The notes: generated from the letters alone by a model not told the origin. 64,000 bases of DNA from Desulfuromusa kysingii (GCF_900107645.1 NZ_FNQN01000002.1:409231-473230); one strand, 5' to 3'. Positions 42,979 to 53,863 are shown, counted from the stretch's first letter. Translations and numbers: made by a program.

Positions 42979-44268
42979 TTACAGTACAACGTGCTGCTGA
43001 TCTAACTGCTCCCATGAAACCGTTTTTTGTTTTCCATCCGCCAGTGAAATCATTTCAATATCCTGTCCTTGCCCAGCGACAACAGCCATATAACGATAAT
43101 TCATCTGGCGTGCATAATTGAGGGCTTCTTCCTGCGTACGGTCGAGGATATCTCTTGCCACTGAATAGCCTTGTTTACGGAGTTGACAAGCTAAAGACTG
43201 TGCGGCCCGGAGGCTGGTACCGGTTGAAAAAATTAACAGATCGCAACTTGGTACAACGCGCTCGTCCAACACTTTATCCAAGGCAAACAATAGATGCAAC
43301 AAACTAAATGTAAAGCCGGTTGCTGGAGCCGAAAAAGCATACTTTTGGGTCAAATTATTGTAGCGACCACCACTACAGACTGTTTGGCCGACTCCGGAAA
43401 GAAATCCTTGAAAGGTAACCCCGGTATGATAATTCAGCCCGCGCAATTCACCGAGATCAATAGTCACATGATCCAAAACCCCATATACATCGAGGACGTC
43501 AAGAACTTGAGCCAAACCATCCAGAGCCTTGCGGGAACGTGGGTTGCTCACCGATTTTTCTGCACGTTCCAGAACCTCCCGACCACCATAAAGCCGCGGT
43601 AAAGCGAGAATCTCCTCACAGGTGTTGTCTGGCAACTCACTTGCTTGCAGCAGCACAGTCAGTTCGGAACTATCCTTGCGCAAGACAGCATCTGCAACCT
43701 GTTCAGCCAGATGAGCCCCGAGTGGTAAACCATCCATAACCCCACGGAAAAATTCAACCTGGCCAATATCAATGGTGAAGTCCTGCGCCCCGACCGCAGT
43801 CAGAGCTTCGACGGCCATGGCAATCAACTCGGCATCGGCTTCAGGACTGTCCAGACCGATGAGTTCGACCCCGGACTGAAAAATATCCCGATCTTTTCCG
43901 GCCTGCTGCTCCGTATGGCGCAAAACCCGTCCATTATAACAAAGCCTCAACGGCAATGGCAGTTCGCTCATTCGCGTTGCCGCAATACGGGCAATCTGTG
44001 GCGTCATATCGGGAGGGAAAGCCAGCATCCGGCCACTCTGACGATCATCAAAGCGAAAGGTTCGCTCGCGTAGTCCATCACCGAGGAGTCCCCGTTCCAG
44101 AACATCAAGAAATTCAAGTTGGGGGGTGATGACGGGACGAAATCCCCAGGAACGATAAACCTGCTGCAACTGCTGTTGTAAGTACTCTACTTTAGCGGCT
44201 TTCAGAGGCAAGAAATCACGCACACCTTTGGGGAGGTCCGTGTCCGGAGGGGAATCAGAAAAACGCAT
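42979..44268 (-). CDS. hisZ: ATP phosphoribosyltransferase regulatory subunit
   Basis: A 429-residue paralog of histidyl-tRNA synthetase. It begins LPKGVRDFLPLKAAKVEYLQQQ and keeps the class II core (LEFLDVLERG, MLAFPPDMTPQIARIAATRM). It lacks the full anticodon-binding synthetase features, so HisZ fits better than HisS. HisZ activates the short form of HisG, which must be encoded elsewhere. RBS GGAG precedes the ATG. A role in histidine synthesis follows from the family. Confidence 0.88.
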   Translation of the reverse strand: MRFSDSPPDTDLPKGVRDFLPLKAAKVEYLQQQLQQVYRSWGFRPVITPQLEFLDVLERGLLGDGLRERTFRFDDRQSGRMLAFPPDMTPQIARIAATRMSELPLPLRLCYNGRVLRHTEQQAGKDRDIFQSGVELIGLDSPEADAELIAMAVEALTAVGAQDFTIDIGQVEFFRGVMDGLPLGAHLAEQVADAVLRKDSSELTVLLQASELPDNTCEEILALPRLYGGREVLERAEKSVSNPRSRKALDGLAQVLDVLDVYGVLDHVTIDLGELRGLNYHTGVTFQGFLSGVGQTVCSGGRYNNLTQKYAFSAPATGFTFSLLHLLFALDKVLDERVVPSCDLLIFSTGTSLRAAQSLACQLRKQGYSVARDILDRTQEEALNYARQMNYRYMAVVAGQGQDIEMISLADGKQKTVSWEQLDQQHVVL

Positions 44269-44460
44269 TAATATATCTCCACCCTATCCAACGATAGACA
44301 CATCGTGACAGGTATACTTTAAGGCCAGTAGCAAATATTTTTACAAAGTGATTGCGGCAATCTTGCTACAGTTTTCCGTGCATGTCAAGCAAGGGAAAGC
44401 TCTGTTAATTTGCAGTTTTGGGTCATTTGAATTTTGTGCCATAAGAAAAAATTCACGATT

Positions 44461-46878
44461 TCATTCCCTCTCTGGTGTCGGGAGGATGCCGGAATCCACA
44501 GAGCGTAGATGTAAATCCTGCTGCGGGAATGGGATCTCGACTTCTGCTTCACGGAAACGGCGGTCGATAGCAAGAAGAAGCTCATTTTTAACATCCGGAC
44601 GGTTATCAATATTGCTGATCCACACCCGTAATTCAAAATCAAGAGAGCTGTCACCAAACTGCACAAAAAGGGGCGAAGGTTTCGGTTTTTTCAGGACTAA
44701 TGGGTGTTGATCACTCACTTCAGTCAAGATCGTCAGCACCTTTTCCAAATCACTCCCATAGGCAACCCCGACAGAAAGAACAATCCGCACGCGGCGGTTC
44801 GTGAGAGTCCAATTGGTCACTTTTTGTGAGATCATCTGCGCATTGGGGACGATCAGCTCCGCTTCATCCATATTTTTGACAACAGTGGATCGTAACCCGA
44901 TGCGGCTGACTGTTCCATACTCACCATCAATCAAAACCCCGTCTCCAACTTTGATTGGACGCTCAAACAGCAAGATCAAACCCGATAAAAAATTATTAAC
45001 GATGTCCTGTAATCCAAAACCGATACCGACACCGAACGCTCCAAGGACAACGACAAAATGTTGTAAACTTAATCCAAGCAGACTGAGAGCGACCAAAAAT
45101 CCAATCAGAACGACTCCATAGTGGATCAGTTTTTTAACTGCATCACGAACGCCACGATCAACATCATGGCGGATGAGAACTTCTGTCTCGCTGAATCCTT
45201 GCAAAACCCAGGAAATTTGTAGCGACAGATAAAAAGTGATGACCGCCGACACCAACATCTGCATCGAAAGATGAAAGTTACCAAAAACAATTGTCCACTG
45301 GCTGAAATAATTCCACCCATCGCTCACGGTTGCAAACAATCTCCAGACAGGGAGCAGATAAAGAACCAAGAAGCTGTAAATCAAAAAGTTCAGCAAGCGT
45401 TTCAAACGCACGGCTAACTCTTCTCCAAACTCTCTAAAGAATGATTGACCTGACTGGATAAGCAAATCAGTGGTCAACTCAATTCCGCCAGCAATCAACA
45501 TCACAGCCATTTTTGCAAAGAGGAGGACCATTCCAGTTTCAAATGTTGCCTGAATCAACCAGTTTGAAAAATTCATATAACCGGCAATCTGGCCGATCAG
45601 ACTGACGCCCAGAACCGCCACAACCAAGCGCATCAACGCTCGATACAGCCGACCTTCCCCCGACTGGCGACTTTTTTTAGAGAGGAGAAGTTGCTGCACC
45701 AACAAAGGGATAAAGATAACCGCCAGCAGAGCGATATAAATCCGGAACAGAGGTTGAGGCAGGGCAATTAAGCGAAATGCCGAGGTCAAAAAAATTACCA
45801 GAGCGGTTAAAGATAAAACCCAGGCTTGGCGCCGATTTTCCAGAAGGGGGATCGCCAACGAGGTCGCAGAAATTGCCGCCAGCAGTAAAAACACAAACCG
45901 GATAAGAGGTGGTGGAGCAGGAAACCAGAACCAAAAAGCAATGATGGTAAAAAAACTTGCAGCGGCCCAAGAATGTCTGATGATAAAATGCCATTCGTCG
46001 GTTTCCTGAAGTTTGCTTCGATAGTGGTGTAACAGGCTAAGGATCAGGGAAAAAGTGATGATCATCAATCCCAACAACCAGCCATTTTCTTGCAGATAAG
46101 ATTTATTGAACTTAAGGGCCGCCGTCAATCCGTCTTTGGTTTGGTTGCGAAGTTCTGAATTGAACTGTCGATAAAATTTCCCCGAGCCAAAGGAATAGGC
46201 GTTTTTACGGAAAGTTGCTTTACGAAGTTTCCCCAGCGCCAAAGTCAAATTATCACTTGCGGCACTGACGTCACGATGGAAGGTGCCGATTTGTTCTTGC
46301 AGTTGTAGAAGTGGCGCTGCCGTTTTATGCAATGAGGCTTGAAGCTGCTCCAATAATTTCTTTACCAGAGCCATTGTTTGTTGTGGCGGGGCGACATCCT
46401 GTTTTTCCAATTCGCCGCTCCAGGCATACCAAAACTCTTTATCCTTTATAACCTGTGCACGGATCCCTTCGACCTCTTGCTGACGTAAGGTTATTTTTTG
46501 CTGCAGGGCATCCAAATCCTGGCGTATCTTATTGAACTGATTAAGATATTGGGTCAAACGATCGACGTACCAATGGTCTGGCGAACCCAATGGTTTGATC
46601 TCGGCTGTCAGGTTTTTAAAATGCTCAGAAATTTCAGTTAACGATTCTTTCTGTTTGGATAGATCAGTCAATAATTGGAGTCGTTCTTCTGATCGAGCGG
46701 CAAAATCGGCCAAGGCTGATGATCGAGAGCCAAGCTCGCTTAATCCCGGAAAAACAGCTGGTTGAACGATCTCGTCAGCAGCAAATGCATCCCTGGTAAC
46801 GACACCTTCAGCCAACGCTGAGGGTGGACACATCAAACCCAGGCATAAAAGCAACCAAAGGAACAACCTCAAAACCAT
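44461..46878 (-). CDS. large MscS-family mechanosensitive channel (MscK-like)
   Basis: An 805-residue inner-membrane protein. ATG 46878 overlaps the corA stop by ten bases. Residues 1-24 are a signal peptide, followed by a long periplasmic coiled-coil region (about 30-270). About ten membrane segments lead to the MscS pore and beta domain at about 580-700 (LGAFGVGIGFGLQDIVNNFLSG, then ERPIKVGDGVLIDGEYGTV). It should open under membrane tension to release solutes in osmotic downshock. Coupling to corA suggests shared ion homeostasis. Confidence 0.9.
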   Translation of the reverse strand: MVLRLFLWLLLCLGLMCPPSALAEGVVTRDAFAADEIVQPAVFPGLSELGSRSSALADFAARSEERLQLLTDLSKQKESLTEISEHFKNLTAEIKPLGSPDHWYVDRLTQYLNQFNKIRQDLDALQQKITLRQQEVEGIRAQVIKDKEFWYAWSGELEKQDVAPPQQTMALVKKLLEQLQASLHKTAAPLLQLQEQIGTFHRDVSAASDNLTLALGKLRKATFRKNAYSFGSGKFYRQFNSELRNQTKDGLTAALKFNKSYLQENGWLLGLMIITFSLILSLLHHYRSKLQETDEWHFIIRHSWAAASFFTIIAFWFWFPAPPPLIRFVFLLLAAISATSLAIPLLENRRQAWVLSLTALVIFLTSAFRLIALPQPLFRIYIALLAVIFIPLLVQQLLLSKKSRQSGEGRLYRALMRLVVAVLGVSLIGQIAGYMNFSNWLIQATFETGMVLLFAKMAVMLIAGGIELTTDLLIQSGQSFFREFGEELAVRLKRLLNFLIYSFLVLYLLPVWRLFATVSDGWNYFSQWTIVFGNFHLSMQMLVSAVITFYLSLQISWVLQGFSETEVLIRHDVDRGVRDAVKKLIHYGVVLIGFLVALSLLGLSLQHFVVVLGAFGVGIGFGLQDIVNNFLSGLILLFERPIKVGDGVLIDGEYGTVSRIGLRSTVVKNMDEAELIVPNAQMISQKVTNWTLTNRRVRIVLSVGVAYGSDLEKVLTILTEVSDQHPLVLKKPKPSPLFVQFGDSSLDFELRVWISNIDNRPDVKNELLLAIDRRFREAEVEIPFPQQDLHLRSVDSGILPTPERE

Positions 46879-47963
46879 TTCTTTCTTTTGAAAAACCAGA
46901 TCATGCCACCTCCGCATGCGATCATCACCCCCCATACCAGCGGATAACCGTAACGCCACTTCAATTCCGGCATCAGTTCAAAATTCATCCCATAAACCCC
47001 GGCAATAAAAGTCAGAGGGATAAATATCGAAGCCATAATCGTTAACACCTGCATCACTTCATTCATTCGCTGGCTGACGCTGGAGACATAAAGGTCAACC
47101 AGTCCGGAAGCGGTATCACGAAAATTTTCTACGGTGTCGAGAGCCTGAATGCCATGGTCGTAAAGATCACGCAAAAAAATACTGGTAGAATCAGCAATGA
47201 GTGGCGATTCACTATGCATCAGATTACCGATCAATTCGCGCATCGGCCAAACCCCTCTACGGAGATAGATCAATTGTCCTTTAAGCTGATGGACCTGTTG
47301 CAATAATTCTTGGGTTGGCCGACTGATCAGTTCCGTTTCCAGATAATCGAGCCGTTCGCCAATCTTCTCAAAAACATGGAAATAACTATCGACAACGGAA
47401 TCGAGCAGTGCATAGGCAAGATAATCAGGACCACGTTGCCGAATTCGCCCACTCTTGCGCTCAAGACGCAATCTGACTTCGGTAAATACGTCCCCCGGTT
47501 GCTCCTGAAAAGTCAGCACGTTTTCAGCAGTAAACACCAGACTGATTTGTTCTGCTTGGATCTGATGGGTCTGTTCATCAAAAAAGAACATCTTGAGAAT
47601 AATTAAAGCAGAGTTTTCAAACTCTTCAAATTTTGGAGGGTGGCTGGTATTCAGAATATCTTCCAAGGTCAGCGGATGAAGATCAAATTCTTTGCCGAGA
47701 GCTTCAACATGCGCAATATCATGAACACCGTCCAGATTAATCCAACTGACGGTCGGCTGCTTTTTCAGTTGCAGGCAAGTCAACAGACTAACGTCGGTTT
47801 CTGTTTTGAAAAAGTCTTCTGAATAGTCAAGATACGAAAAGATTGACCGCTCCATCCTCTGTTCACCCACGTGGATCAACGTCCCAGGAGGCAGACCAAT
47901 TTTTTTGGGTGAACTGCGAAACAGGGAGGTCACAGTTTGCAGGGGATTAACAAGAAGTTTCAT
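46869..47963 (-). CDS. corA: CorA-family magnesium/cobalt transporter
   Basis: A 364-residue CorA. The C-terminal membrane hairpin holds the pore signature YGMNF (GMN), followed by a second segment and a basic tail WFFKRKKWF. The large N-terminal cytoplasmic domain is intact. Length is close to thermophilic CorA proteins. It imports Mg2+ passively as a pentamer. Its stop overlaps the MscS gene start. Confidence 0.94.
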   Translation of the reverse strand: MKLLVNPLQTVTSLFRSSPKKIGLPPGTLIHVGEQRMERSIFSYLDYSEDFFKTETDVSLLTCLQLKKQPTVSWINLDGVHDIAHVEALGKEFDLHPLTLEDILNTSHPPKFEEFENSALIILKMFFFDEQTHQIQAEQISLVFTAENVLTFQEQPGDVFTEVRLRLERKSGRIRQRGPDYLAYALLDSVVDSYFHVFEKIGERLDYLETELISRPTQELLQQVHQLKGQLIYLRRGVWPMRELIGNLMHSESPLIADSTSIFLRDLYDHGIQALDTVENFRDTASGLVDLYVSSVSQRMNEVMQVLTIMASIFIPLTFIAGVYGMNFELMPELKWRYGYPLVWGVMIACGGGMIWFFKRKKWF

Positions 47964-48003
47964 AGAGCAGAATCCTCCTCTCTTAATTTATGCTGGCAAG
48001 AGA

Positions 48004-49035
48004 TCAGCGCACCGAACCATAGTCTTCATCGGTCAGCGATGAAGTATATTCATCCAGAGCCTCTTCAGCTTCATCGGGATCAGGAACTCGGGCCAGATGA
48101 ATCAGGGCATCCCCTTCATAAGCCAACGGCAGGTTCAACTGCCCGATCACAACACCGGTGAAAGGAGCATATATCGCCTCACGTTCATCACCGAGCGGGT
48201 CACTGAGGCTCCCCAATTGCGCCCCTTTTTTGACAAACCCGCCCAGTTGCACCTTACGTGAGAAGATTCCGCTCATACTGGCACGAACCCAACTGGTCCT
48301 GTTGGTGACAATCGACTCCCGAGTCTTTGCCCGTTTGCTTGCGGGCAGCATGCCGGTATGCCGTAGCAGGCGGAAGATCCCCTGCAATCCCGTGCGGATG
48401 ACCGACTCGTTAAAATAGAGCGCTTCACCACCCTCAAACACCAACACTGGCTTACCAAGTTCTGCCACTGCTTCACGTAATGAACCCTCCCTCAAGGCTG
48501 AAGGGACAACCACGGGGGCACCAAATGAGGTTGCCAGCTCCAGGGTTTGCTGATCATCAAGACAAGCGCGAATCTGGGGAAGATTGCTGCGAAAATTGGA
48601 TCCGGTGTGGAGATCAATCCCGAAATCACACCGGCTGGCAATTTCGGTCATAAACAGATGGGCCAACCTTCCAGCCAGAGACCCCTTCGCCGATCCTGGA
48701 AAAGATCGGTTCAGATCACGCCGATCAGGGAGATAACGGGAGCGTTGAATGAAGCCAAAGGGATTCGCAACCGGAATCGCCAGAAGAGTCCCACGCAGGT
48801 TGTTCATAGTCCGGCTTGCCAACAAGCGGCGGATGATCTCGACGCCGTTAATCTCATCACCATGGACAGCGGCGCTGACAAAAAGAACTGGCCCCGTGCG
48901 ACGGCCATGAACCACCTGAACCGGTAAGGTCATCAGGTTGCTGGTGTAGAGGCGAGGCATCGACAATTCTACCGTTGCTCGTCCTCCAGGATTCACCAGA
49001 ACACCACCGAATTCAAACGGTTGAGGGCGGCTCAT
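48004..49035 (-). CDS. succinylglutamate desuccinylase/aspartoacylase-family hydrolase
   Basis: A 343-residue zinc hydrolase of the M14-like AstE/AspA family. Metal ligands appear in [14 protein letters not shown] (His and Glu) and in [10 protein letters not shown] (His). The start overlaps the rimK stop by four bases (ATGA), so the genes are coupled. Homologs next to RimK genes are common, but their substrate is not firmly known. Deacylation or trimming of modified peptide ends is a reasonable inference. Confidence 0.88.
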   Translation of the reverse strand: MSRPQPFEFGGVLVNPGGRATVELSMPRLYTSNLMTLPVQVVHGRRTGPVLFVSAAVHGDEINGVEIIRRLLASRTMNNLRGTLLAIPVANPFGFIQRSRYLPDRRDLNRSFPGSAKGSLAGRLAHLFMTEIASRCDFGIDLHTGSNFRSNLPQIRACLDDQQTLELATSFGAPVVVPSALREGSLREAVAELGKPVLVFEGGEALYFNESVIRTGLQGIFRLLRHTGMLPASKRAKTRESIVTNRTSWVRASMSGIFSRKVQLGGFVKKGAQLGSLSDPLGDEREAIYAPFTGVVIGQLNLPLAYEGDALIHLARVPDPDEAEEALDEYTSSLTDEDYGSVR

Positions 49036-49937
49036 CCCTTGCCCCGAGTCTTCGTCCGTCCCGGCTTCGCCTCTTTTTCGATAAATTTGATAATCATTCC
49101 AGCAACATCTTTTCCGGTCGCGGTTTCGATCCCTTCCAGACCCGGCGATGAATTAACCTCCATCACCACTGGACCATGGTTGGCCCGTAACAAGTCAACG
49201 CCAGCAACATTAAGACCCATTATCCGTGCGGCACGCACTGCGGTTGAACGCTCTTCAGGAGTTAAGCGGGCAATGCATGCACTCCCACCACGATGCAGAT
49301 TGGAGCGGAACTCACCCTCTTTCCCTTGCCGTTTCATTGCAGCAACAACTTTATCGCCGACGACCAGGCAGCGGATATCGGCGCCATCCGCCTCTTTGAT
49401 AAATTCCTGCACCAGAATATTTGCATCCAAACCGCGAAAAGCTTCGATAACACTTTGTCCTGCCTTTGCGGTCTCCGCCAACACGACACCGATTCCTTGA
49501 GTCCCTTCCAGCAGCTTGATCACCAGCGGTGCACCACCGACTTTTTCGATCAAGTCGTTGGTATATTGGGTGGAGTGGGCAAAGCCTGTCACCGGCAAGC
49601 CAATGCCCTTACGGGCTAATAATTGCAGACTGCGTAATTTGTCACGTGATCGACTGATGGCAACAGACTCATTGATGTTATAAACGCCCATCATTTCAAA
49701 CTGGCGTGCCACCGCCGTGCCATAAAAGGTAATTGAAGCCCCAATCCTCGGGATCAGCGCATCATACCCAGTCAACTCTTCCCCCTTATAATTGATTGTC
49801 GGTCGTTGACTGGCGATGGTCATATAGCAACGCAGCGGATCAATGACTTTCATCTCATGACCCAACTCGCCCCCTGCTTCAACCATTCTTCGGGTTGAAT
49901 AAAGGTTCGGGTTCCTGGACAAAATAGCAATCTTCAT
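49032..49937 (-). CDS. rimK: RimK-family ATP-grasp glutamate ligase
   Basis: A 301-residue ATP-grasp enzyme. The N terminus is [18 protein letters not shown]. The ATP-grasp core includes [17 protein letters not shown], the acidic metal residues in [19 protein letters not shown], and [13 protein letters not shown]. coli RimK adds glutamates to the C terminus of ribosomal protein S6. Its ATG overlaps the RimB-like stop by one base. Length matches the family. Confidence 0.93.
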   Translation of the reverse strand: MKIAILSRNPNLYSTRRMVEAGGELGHEMKVIDPLRCYMTIASQRPTINYKGEELTGYDALIPRIGASITFYGTAVARQFEMMGVYNINESVAISRSRDKLRSLQLLARKGIGLPVTGFAHSTQYTNDLIEKVGGAPLVIKLLEGTQGIGVVLAETAKAGQSVIEAFRGLDANILVQEFIKEADGADIRCLVVGDKVVAAMKRQGKEGEFRSNLHRGGSACIARLTPEERSTAVRAARIMGLNVAGVDLLRANHGPVVMEVNSSPGLEGIETATGKDVAGMIIKFIEKEAKPGRTKTRGKG

Positions 49938-50392
49938 CAGTGTCTCTCTTTCATTCCGGATTGTGAATCAGGTTTTCCAAACAAGTATGACTGCTCAGGA
50001 AATACGACCATTTCACGCATGGCTGTCCGGCCCAGCAACATCCTGAACTTCATATTATCACGATTGGTCAGAGTTATCTCAATGGGCCAGATATGATTCC
50101 CCAGCCGCAAAGGGGTCTCAATCACATAACGCATTTCCTGGTGTCCCCCCGAATCCCTGATTTCTCGATAGTCTTTGACCGGACATTGGCAGATAACTTC
50201 AATATCTAACCGTTTTGGCAACGGGTGGACACCAAAACGGACCATCTCTTGACCTGCGTCTTCGAAGGGTTCAACAAAAAACGTATGCAAAGCAGAGGTT
50301 CGCGCCCCGGTGTCAACCTTTGCCTTGATTTGATGGATATTCAATTCTGGCAAAGTCACCCATTCACGCCAACCGACAAGTATTTTATTCAT
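49937..50392 (-). CDS. RimB-like retropepsin-type protease
   Basis: A 151-residue protein from ATG 50392. The motif [12 protein letters not shown] carries the catalytic-type D-T-G of retropepsin-like proteases that partner RimK (RimB in Pseudomonas). It has no signal peptide. It opens the rimB-rimK-deacylase operon, in which all three genes overlap, strongly suggesting one pathway of adding and removing glutamate residues on a protein. Confidence 0.85.
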   Translation of the reverse strand: MNKILVGWREWVTLPELNIHQIKAKVDTGARTSALHTFFVEPFEDAGQEMVRFGVHPLPKRLDIEVICQCPVKDYREIRDSGGHQEMRYVIETPLRLGNHIWPIEITLTNRDNMKFRMLLGRTAMREMVVFPEQSYLFGKPDSQSGMKERH

Positions 50393-50646
50393 CAGAAATG
50401 CCTCTGAATCCATTGAAAAAGCCAGCGGTTACAAAACCTTCAACATTGTGCGCGACTATATATGCCTTTATGTAAAATTTTGCACTGTTTATTTGTGTCA
50501 TTTAGCTGATTTTTCTACTTATTCGGACTTTTTTAAATAGATAGCAACGACATAAGCTGTTAAGTTTGCCTGATCCAATCACTTGGTCGGATATATCGTC
50601 ACTTTTATTGCGGTACTGCTTACTTCTGTTCTCTGCGAGATAACAA

Positions 50647-51231
50647 ATGGACATCATATACAATAGCACAGCTTATCCTCTCATCATTCTGCCCATTCTC
50701 GTTTTTCTGGCCAGAATCATGGATGTCTCCATTGGCACATTACGTATTATCTTTGTCGCCAAAGGGCTCAAAGGTCTCGCTGCCGTGCTGGGCTTTTTTG
50801 AATCCCTTATCTGGCTACTGGCTGTCACTCAAGTCATGCAGAACCTTACATCATGGCAGACATATATTGCTTTTGCCTTTGGGTTTGCTTCAGGAAATTA
50901 CGTTGGCATTCTACTGGAAGAAAGAATTGCTCTGGGCAATCTGTTGATCCGGGTCATCACTCGCAAAGAAGCGAATGAGTTGGTACACGTCCTATGGAAT
51001 GCAGGGTATGGCGTGACCAGCATCGACGCTCAGGGGGAAACGGGGCCGGTGAAAGTTATTTTCAGCGTTGTCAAAAGGAAGAAGCTGACAAAGATTATTG
51101 CCATTATTAAAAAGTACAATCCCCAGGCTTTTTATACCATTGAGGATATGCGTTACGTGACTGGCAACTACCATCCGCCAATAGTTAAGCGGACCCTGTT
51201 GCCACAGTTCGCGTTAAAAAAAAGAAAATAG
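50647..51231 (+). CDS. DUF2179/UPF0316 membrane protein
   Basis: A 194-residue protein with three membrane segments in the first 100 residues (about 10-27, 40-58, 75-95). A cytoplasmic alpha/beta DUF2179 domain follows (about 105-185, with GYGVTSIDAQGETGPVKVIFSVVKRKK). UPF0316 proteins are widespread and of unknown function. DUF2179 domains may bind nucleotides. It is monocistronic and converges on pepA. Confidence 0.85.
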   Translation: MDIIYNSTAYPLIILPILVFLARIMDVSIGTLRIIFVAKGLKGLAAVLGFFESLIWLLAVTQVMQNLTSWQTYIAFAFGFASGNYVGILLEERIALGNLLIRVITRKEANELVHVLWNAGYGVTSIDAQGETGPVKVIFSVVKRKKLTKIIAIIKKYNPQAFYTIEDMRYVTGNYHPPIVKRTLLPQFALKKRK

Positions 51232-51274
51232 GCCGAACCTCCCCTGTTTGGATGTTTCCAGGGGAAGTCCGGCC
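51215..51274 (-). terminator. terminator of the mnmH-pepA transcript
   Basis: A 16-base stem (51231-51246 with 51259-51274) with two mismatches and a 12-base loop. On the minus strand it is followed by a T-rich run (complement of 51215-51230). It lies at the convergent end of the DUF2179 gene. Confidence 0.85.
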
Positions 51275-51314
51275 CAATCAGATGGCGTTCAAGTTGTCAG
51301 GGAACCTTCTGCCC

Positions 51315-52811
51315 TCAATGCTCGCGCAAATATTCAACCAGAACCCGCACGCCGAAACCGGTCCCCCCTTTGGGTTGCCCGGCCTTGCCATTGCCTTCCC
51401 AAGCCATTCCGGCGATATCGAGATGAGCCCAGCAATAATCATTAGCAAATTTCTGCAGAAAAGCAGCAGCAGTAATGGAGCCCGCGGCTCGTCCTCCCGT
51501 ATTTTTCACATCAGCAAAGTCACTCTTGATCAAATCTGCATACTCTTCCCAAAGAGGCAACTGCCAGAGCCTTTCACCACTTTGTTCCCCGGCTTTAAGC
51601 AAGCCTTGGATCAGACCCTCGTGATTTCCCATAACTCCTGCAGCGAAGTTTCCTAGTCCGACAATAACTGCCCCTGTTAAGGTGGCGACATCGATCACGG
51701 CTCGCGGCGCAAAACGCTCAACATAGGTCAACGCATCAGCAAGGATCAACCGACCTTCAGCATCGGTATTCAATACTTCAATGGTTTTTCCCGAAAGTGA
51801 GGTGAGGATATCGCCCGGACGGATCGCTGTCCCAGAGGGCATGTTCTCCACCGCAGGGACCACCGCCACCAGATTGACCGGCAGCTGCATCTTTGCAGCC
51901 GTCATGATAGTTCCGAGGACTGCGGCAGCCCCCCCCATGTCCATCTTCATTTCATCCATCTTTTCCGACGGTTTCAGGGAGATGCCTCCAGAGTCAAACG
52001 TGACCCCTTTACCAACCAAAGCGATAGGTTTCACATCGGCCTCGTCCCCCTGATATTCCAGAACAATCAAGTAAGGGTCACGGACACTCCCTTGAGCGAC
52101 GCCGAGCATGGCACCAAACCCTTGCCGCTCTAATTCACAGCGGGTTAACAGTTTCGCTTTGATGCCAACCTGTTCAGCCATAGCAACGGCCTGCATTGCC
52201 AGGTATTCTGGTGATTTCAAATTTCCCGGGGCGTTGACAAGGTCACGGGCAAAACAGACCCCGGAAGCAATAGCTTGCGCCGAAGCCACAGCGGTTTGTG
52301 CTACGGCGACACTCTCAGTCTCAGGGAGCAGTAAAGTGACATGATCCAGAACCGCCACTTGCTTTGCTTTCTCTTGTGGCAAATAGCGATCGTAACGGTA
52401 ATCTGCCAACAGCACCCCTTCGGTAATGGCCTGAATCCGTGCAGCAAAAGAGGTTTTTTTAATCAACGTCTGTGGCAAGCCAAGGACAAAACTTGCCAAT
52501 TGCTTTTCAGCCAGATACTTTGTCGCGCTGCTGCTGACCTGACGCAGTGAACGGAGCGAAAAGTCAGATTCTTTCCCCAATCCTACCAGTAAAATCCGTT
52601 CAGCGACCGTCTGTTTCCCACCATGGAGGAGGAGAAATGATCCCTTGCTCGCAGCGAACTCTTTACTCTTTGTCGCGCGACTCAAAACGCCGTCCAGTTG
52701 CTGATCAAGTTCTAGCAATGCTGCGTCTTTGTATTTTCCCTGAAAAACTCCAAGAACCAGGCAAGCGGTCTTCTGTTCGAGAACGTTCCCATTTTTGACT
52801 GTAATTTTCAT
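51315..52811 (-). CDS. pepA: leucyl aminopeptidase (M17)
   Basis: A 498-residue dizinc aminopeptidase. Metal and catalytic residues lie in GKGVTFDSGGISLKPS and in NTDAEGRLILADAL, the M17 signature. The N-terminal macro-like domain is complete. It removes N-terminal residues from peptides in the cytoplasm. Its ATG overlaps the mnmH stop by four bases, so the two are co-translated. Confidence 0.96.
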   Translation of the reverse strand: MKITVKNGNVLEQKTACLVLGVFQGKYKDAALLELDQQLDGVLSRATKSKEFAASKGSFLLLHGGKQTVAERILLVGLGKESDFSLRSLRQVSSSATKYLAEKQLASFVLGLPQTLIKKTSFAARIQAITEGVLLADYRYDRYLPQEKAKQVAVLDHVTLLLPETESVAVAQTAVASAQAIASGVCFARDLVNAPGNLKSPEYLAMQAVAMAEQVGIKAKLLTRCELERQGFGAMLGVAQGSVRDPYLIVLEYQGDEADVKPIALVGKGVTFDSGGISLKPSEKMDEMKMDMGGAAAVLGTIMTAAKMQLPVNLVAVVPAVENMPSGTAIRPGDILTSLSGKTIEVLNTDAEGRLILADALTYVERFAPRAVIDVATLTGAVIVGLGNFAAGVMGNHEGLIQGLLKAGEQSGERLWQLPLWEEYADLIKSDFADVKNTGGRAAGSITAAAFLQKFANDYCWAHLDIAGMAWEGNGKAGQPKGGTGFGVRVLVEYLREH

Positions 52812-53863
52812 AATAAACCATCCTTATCAGCAGTTATTTTATCAAGCACGGCAGCAACCTTAGCGGTTGCCGAAGCGACTGTTTCCAGCTCAACTTCGAT
52901 CCGCTGTTCGGGTAATGTGTGCATATAGAGCGGATCATAATAGCGGACCATCAATTCGCGGACCAGTTTATCCCACTCCCCGGAATTTAACAATTTCAGG
53001 AACTCGTTGACAACATTGCGCCCCAACCGCTCCTTTAACGCCATGATGGGTCTCTGAAACTGCTCTCGCAATTGATCCAAAGCCGGATAATCTTCAAGAA
53101 TAATCTGCGTGCGGACATCCAGCGTCGCGGTAATCCAAAGGCTTGTCTGGATCTGCATTGCTTGATGAAATGTTTTTGGCACCATCAAACGACCGATATG
53201 GAGGCTTTCCCCTTCGGTCACCAGATAACTGCGGTCTCGCAATTGATCCAAACGATCCCACAACAGGGCATCAAATTGTTTTTGCAAAGGTTGTGGTTCC
53301 AGTCCCAAAGCCCCAAAGGCGCTGCCACGATGGTTTGCCAACCCCTCCAGATCAATAACCGGATAGTCCCGCTGCTGCAACTGGGTCAATATCCGCGTCT
53401 TCCCCACCCCCGTCAGCCCACGCAGGACAAACACCGGGGGCCACTGTTGTTGCTCAAAGAAATCCAAAACCGTGCGCCGAAAGCCTTTATGTCCTCCAAG
53501 CAGTTGACGGGCAGGTATTCCTGCCAGATTCATAAATGAGGTCATCGCCAATGAGCGCATTCCTCCCCGCCAACAAAAGACGATCACCGGCCCGGAATGC
53601 CCGCGTCGGGCAGCTTCAACCTGCCTCAATAACGCCGGGATTTTGGGCGCGACAATCTCAACACCACGGGTTCGCGCATCCCTTTTCCCCTGCAACTTAT
53701 ACAGAGTCCCAACTTGGGCACGCTCCTCGTTACTAAAAATGGGAACATTCACCGCACCGGGGATGGTTGACTCGGCAAACTCAGCCGGGGTTCGGACATC
53801 GATAAGCAAAGCCCCTTTACGCCTCTGTTGCAGAGCCTTTTCCAGTTCAATTGTTTCTTGCAT
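52808..53863 (-). CDS. mnmH: tRNA 2-selenouridine synthase
   Basis: A 351-residue enzyme that replaces sulfur by selenium at the 2-thiouridine of wobble position 34 in tRNAs Lys, Glu and Gln, using selenophosphate. An N-terminal rhodanese domain carries the catalytic Cys in VIVFCWRGGMRS, and a P-loop domain follows (LRGLTGVGKTRIL). Length matches E. coli SelU. Its presence implies selenophosphate synthetase elsewhere in the genome. It is coupled to pepA. Confidence 0.93.
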   Translation of the reverse strand: MQETIELEKALQQRRKGALLIDVRTPAEFAESTIPGAVNVPIFSNEERAQVGTLYKLQGKRDARTRGVEIVAPKIPALLRQVEAARRGHSGPVIVFCWRGGMRSLAMTSFMNLAGIPARQLLGGHKGFRRTVLDFFEQQQWPPVFVLRGLTGVGKTRILTQLQQRDYPVIDLEGLANHRGSAFGALGLEPQPLQKQFDALLWDRLDQLRDRSYLVTEGESLHIGRLMVPKTFHQAMQIQTSLWITATLDVRTQIILEDYPALDQLREQFQRPIMALKERLGRNVVNEFLKLLNSGEWDKLVRELMVRYYDPLYMHTLPEQRIEVELETVASATAKVAAVLDKITADKDGLL

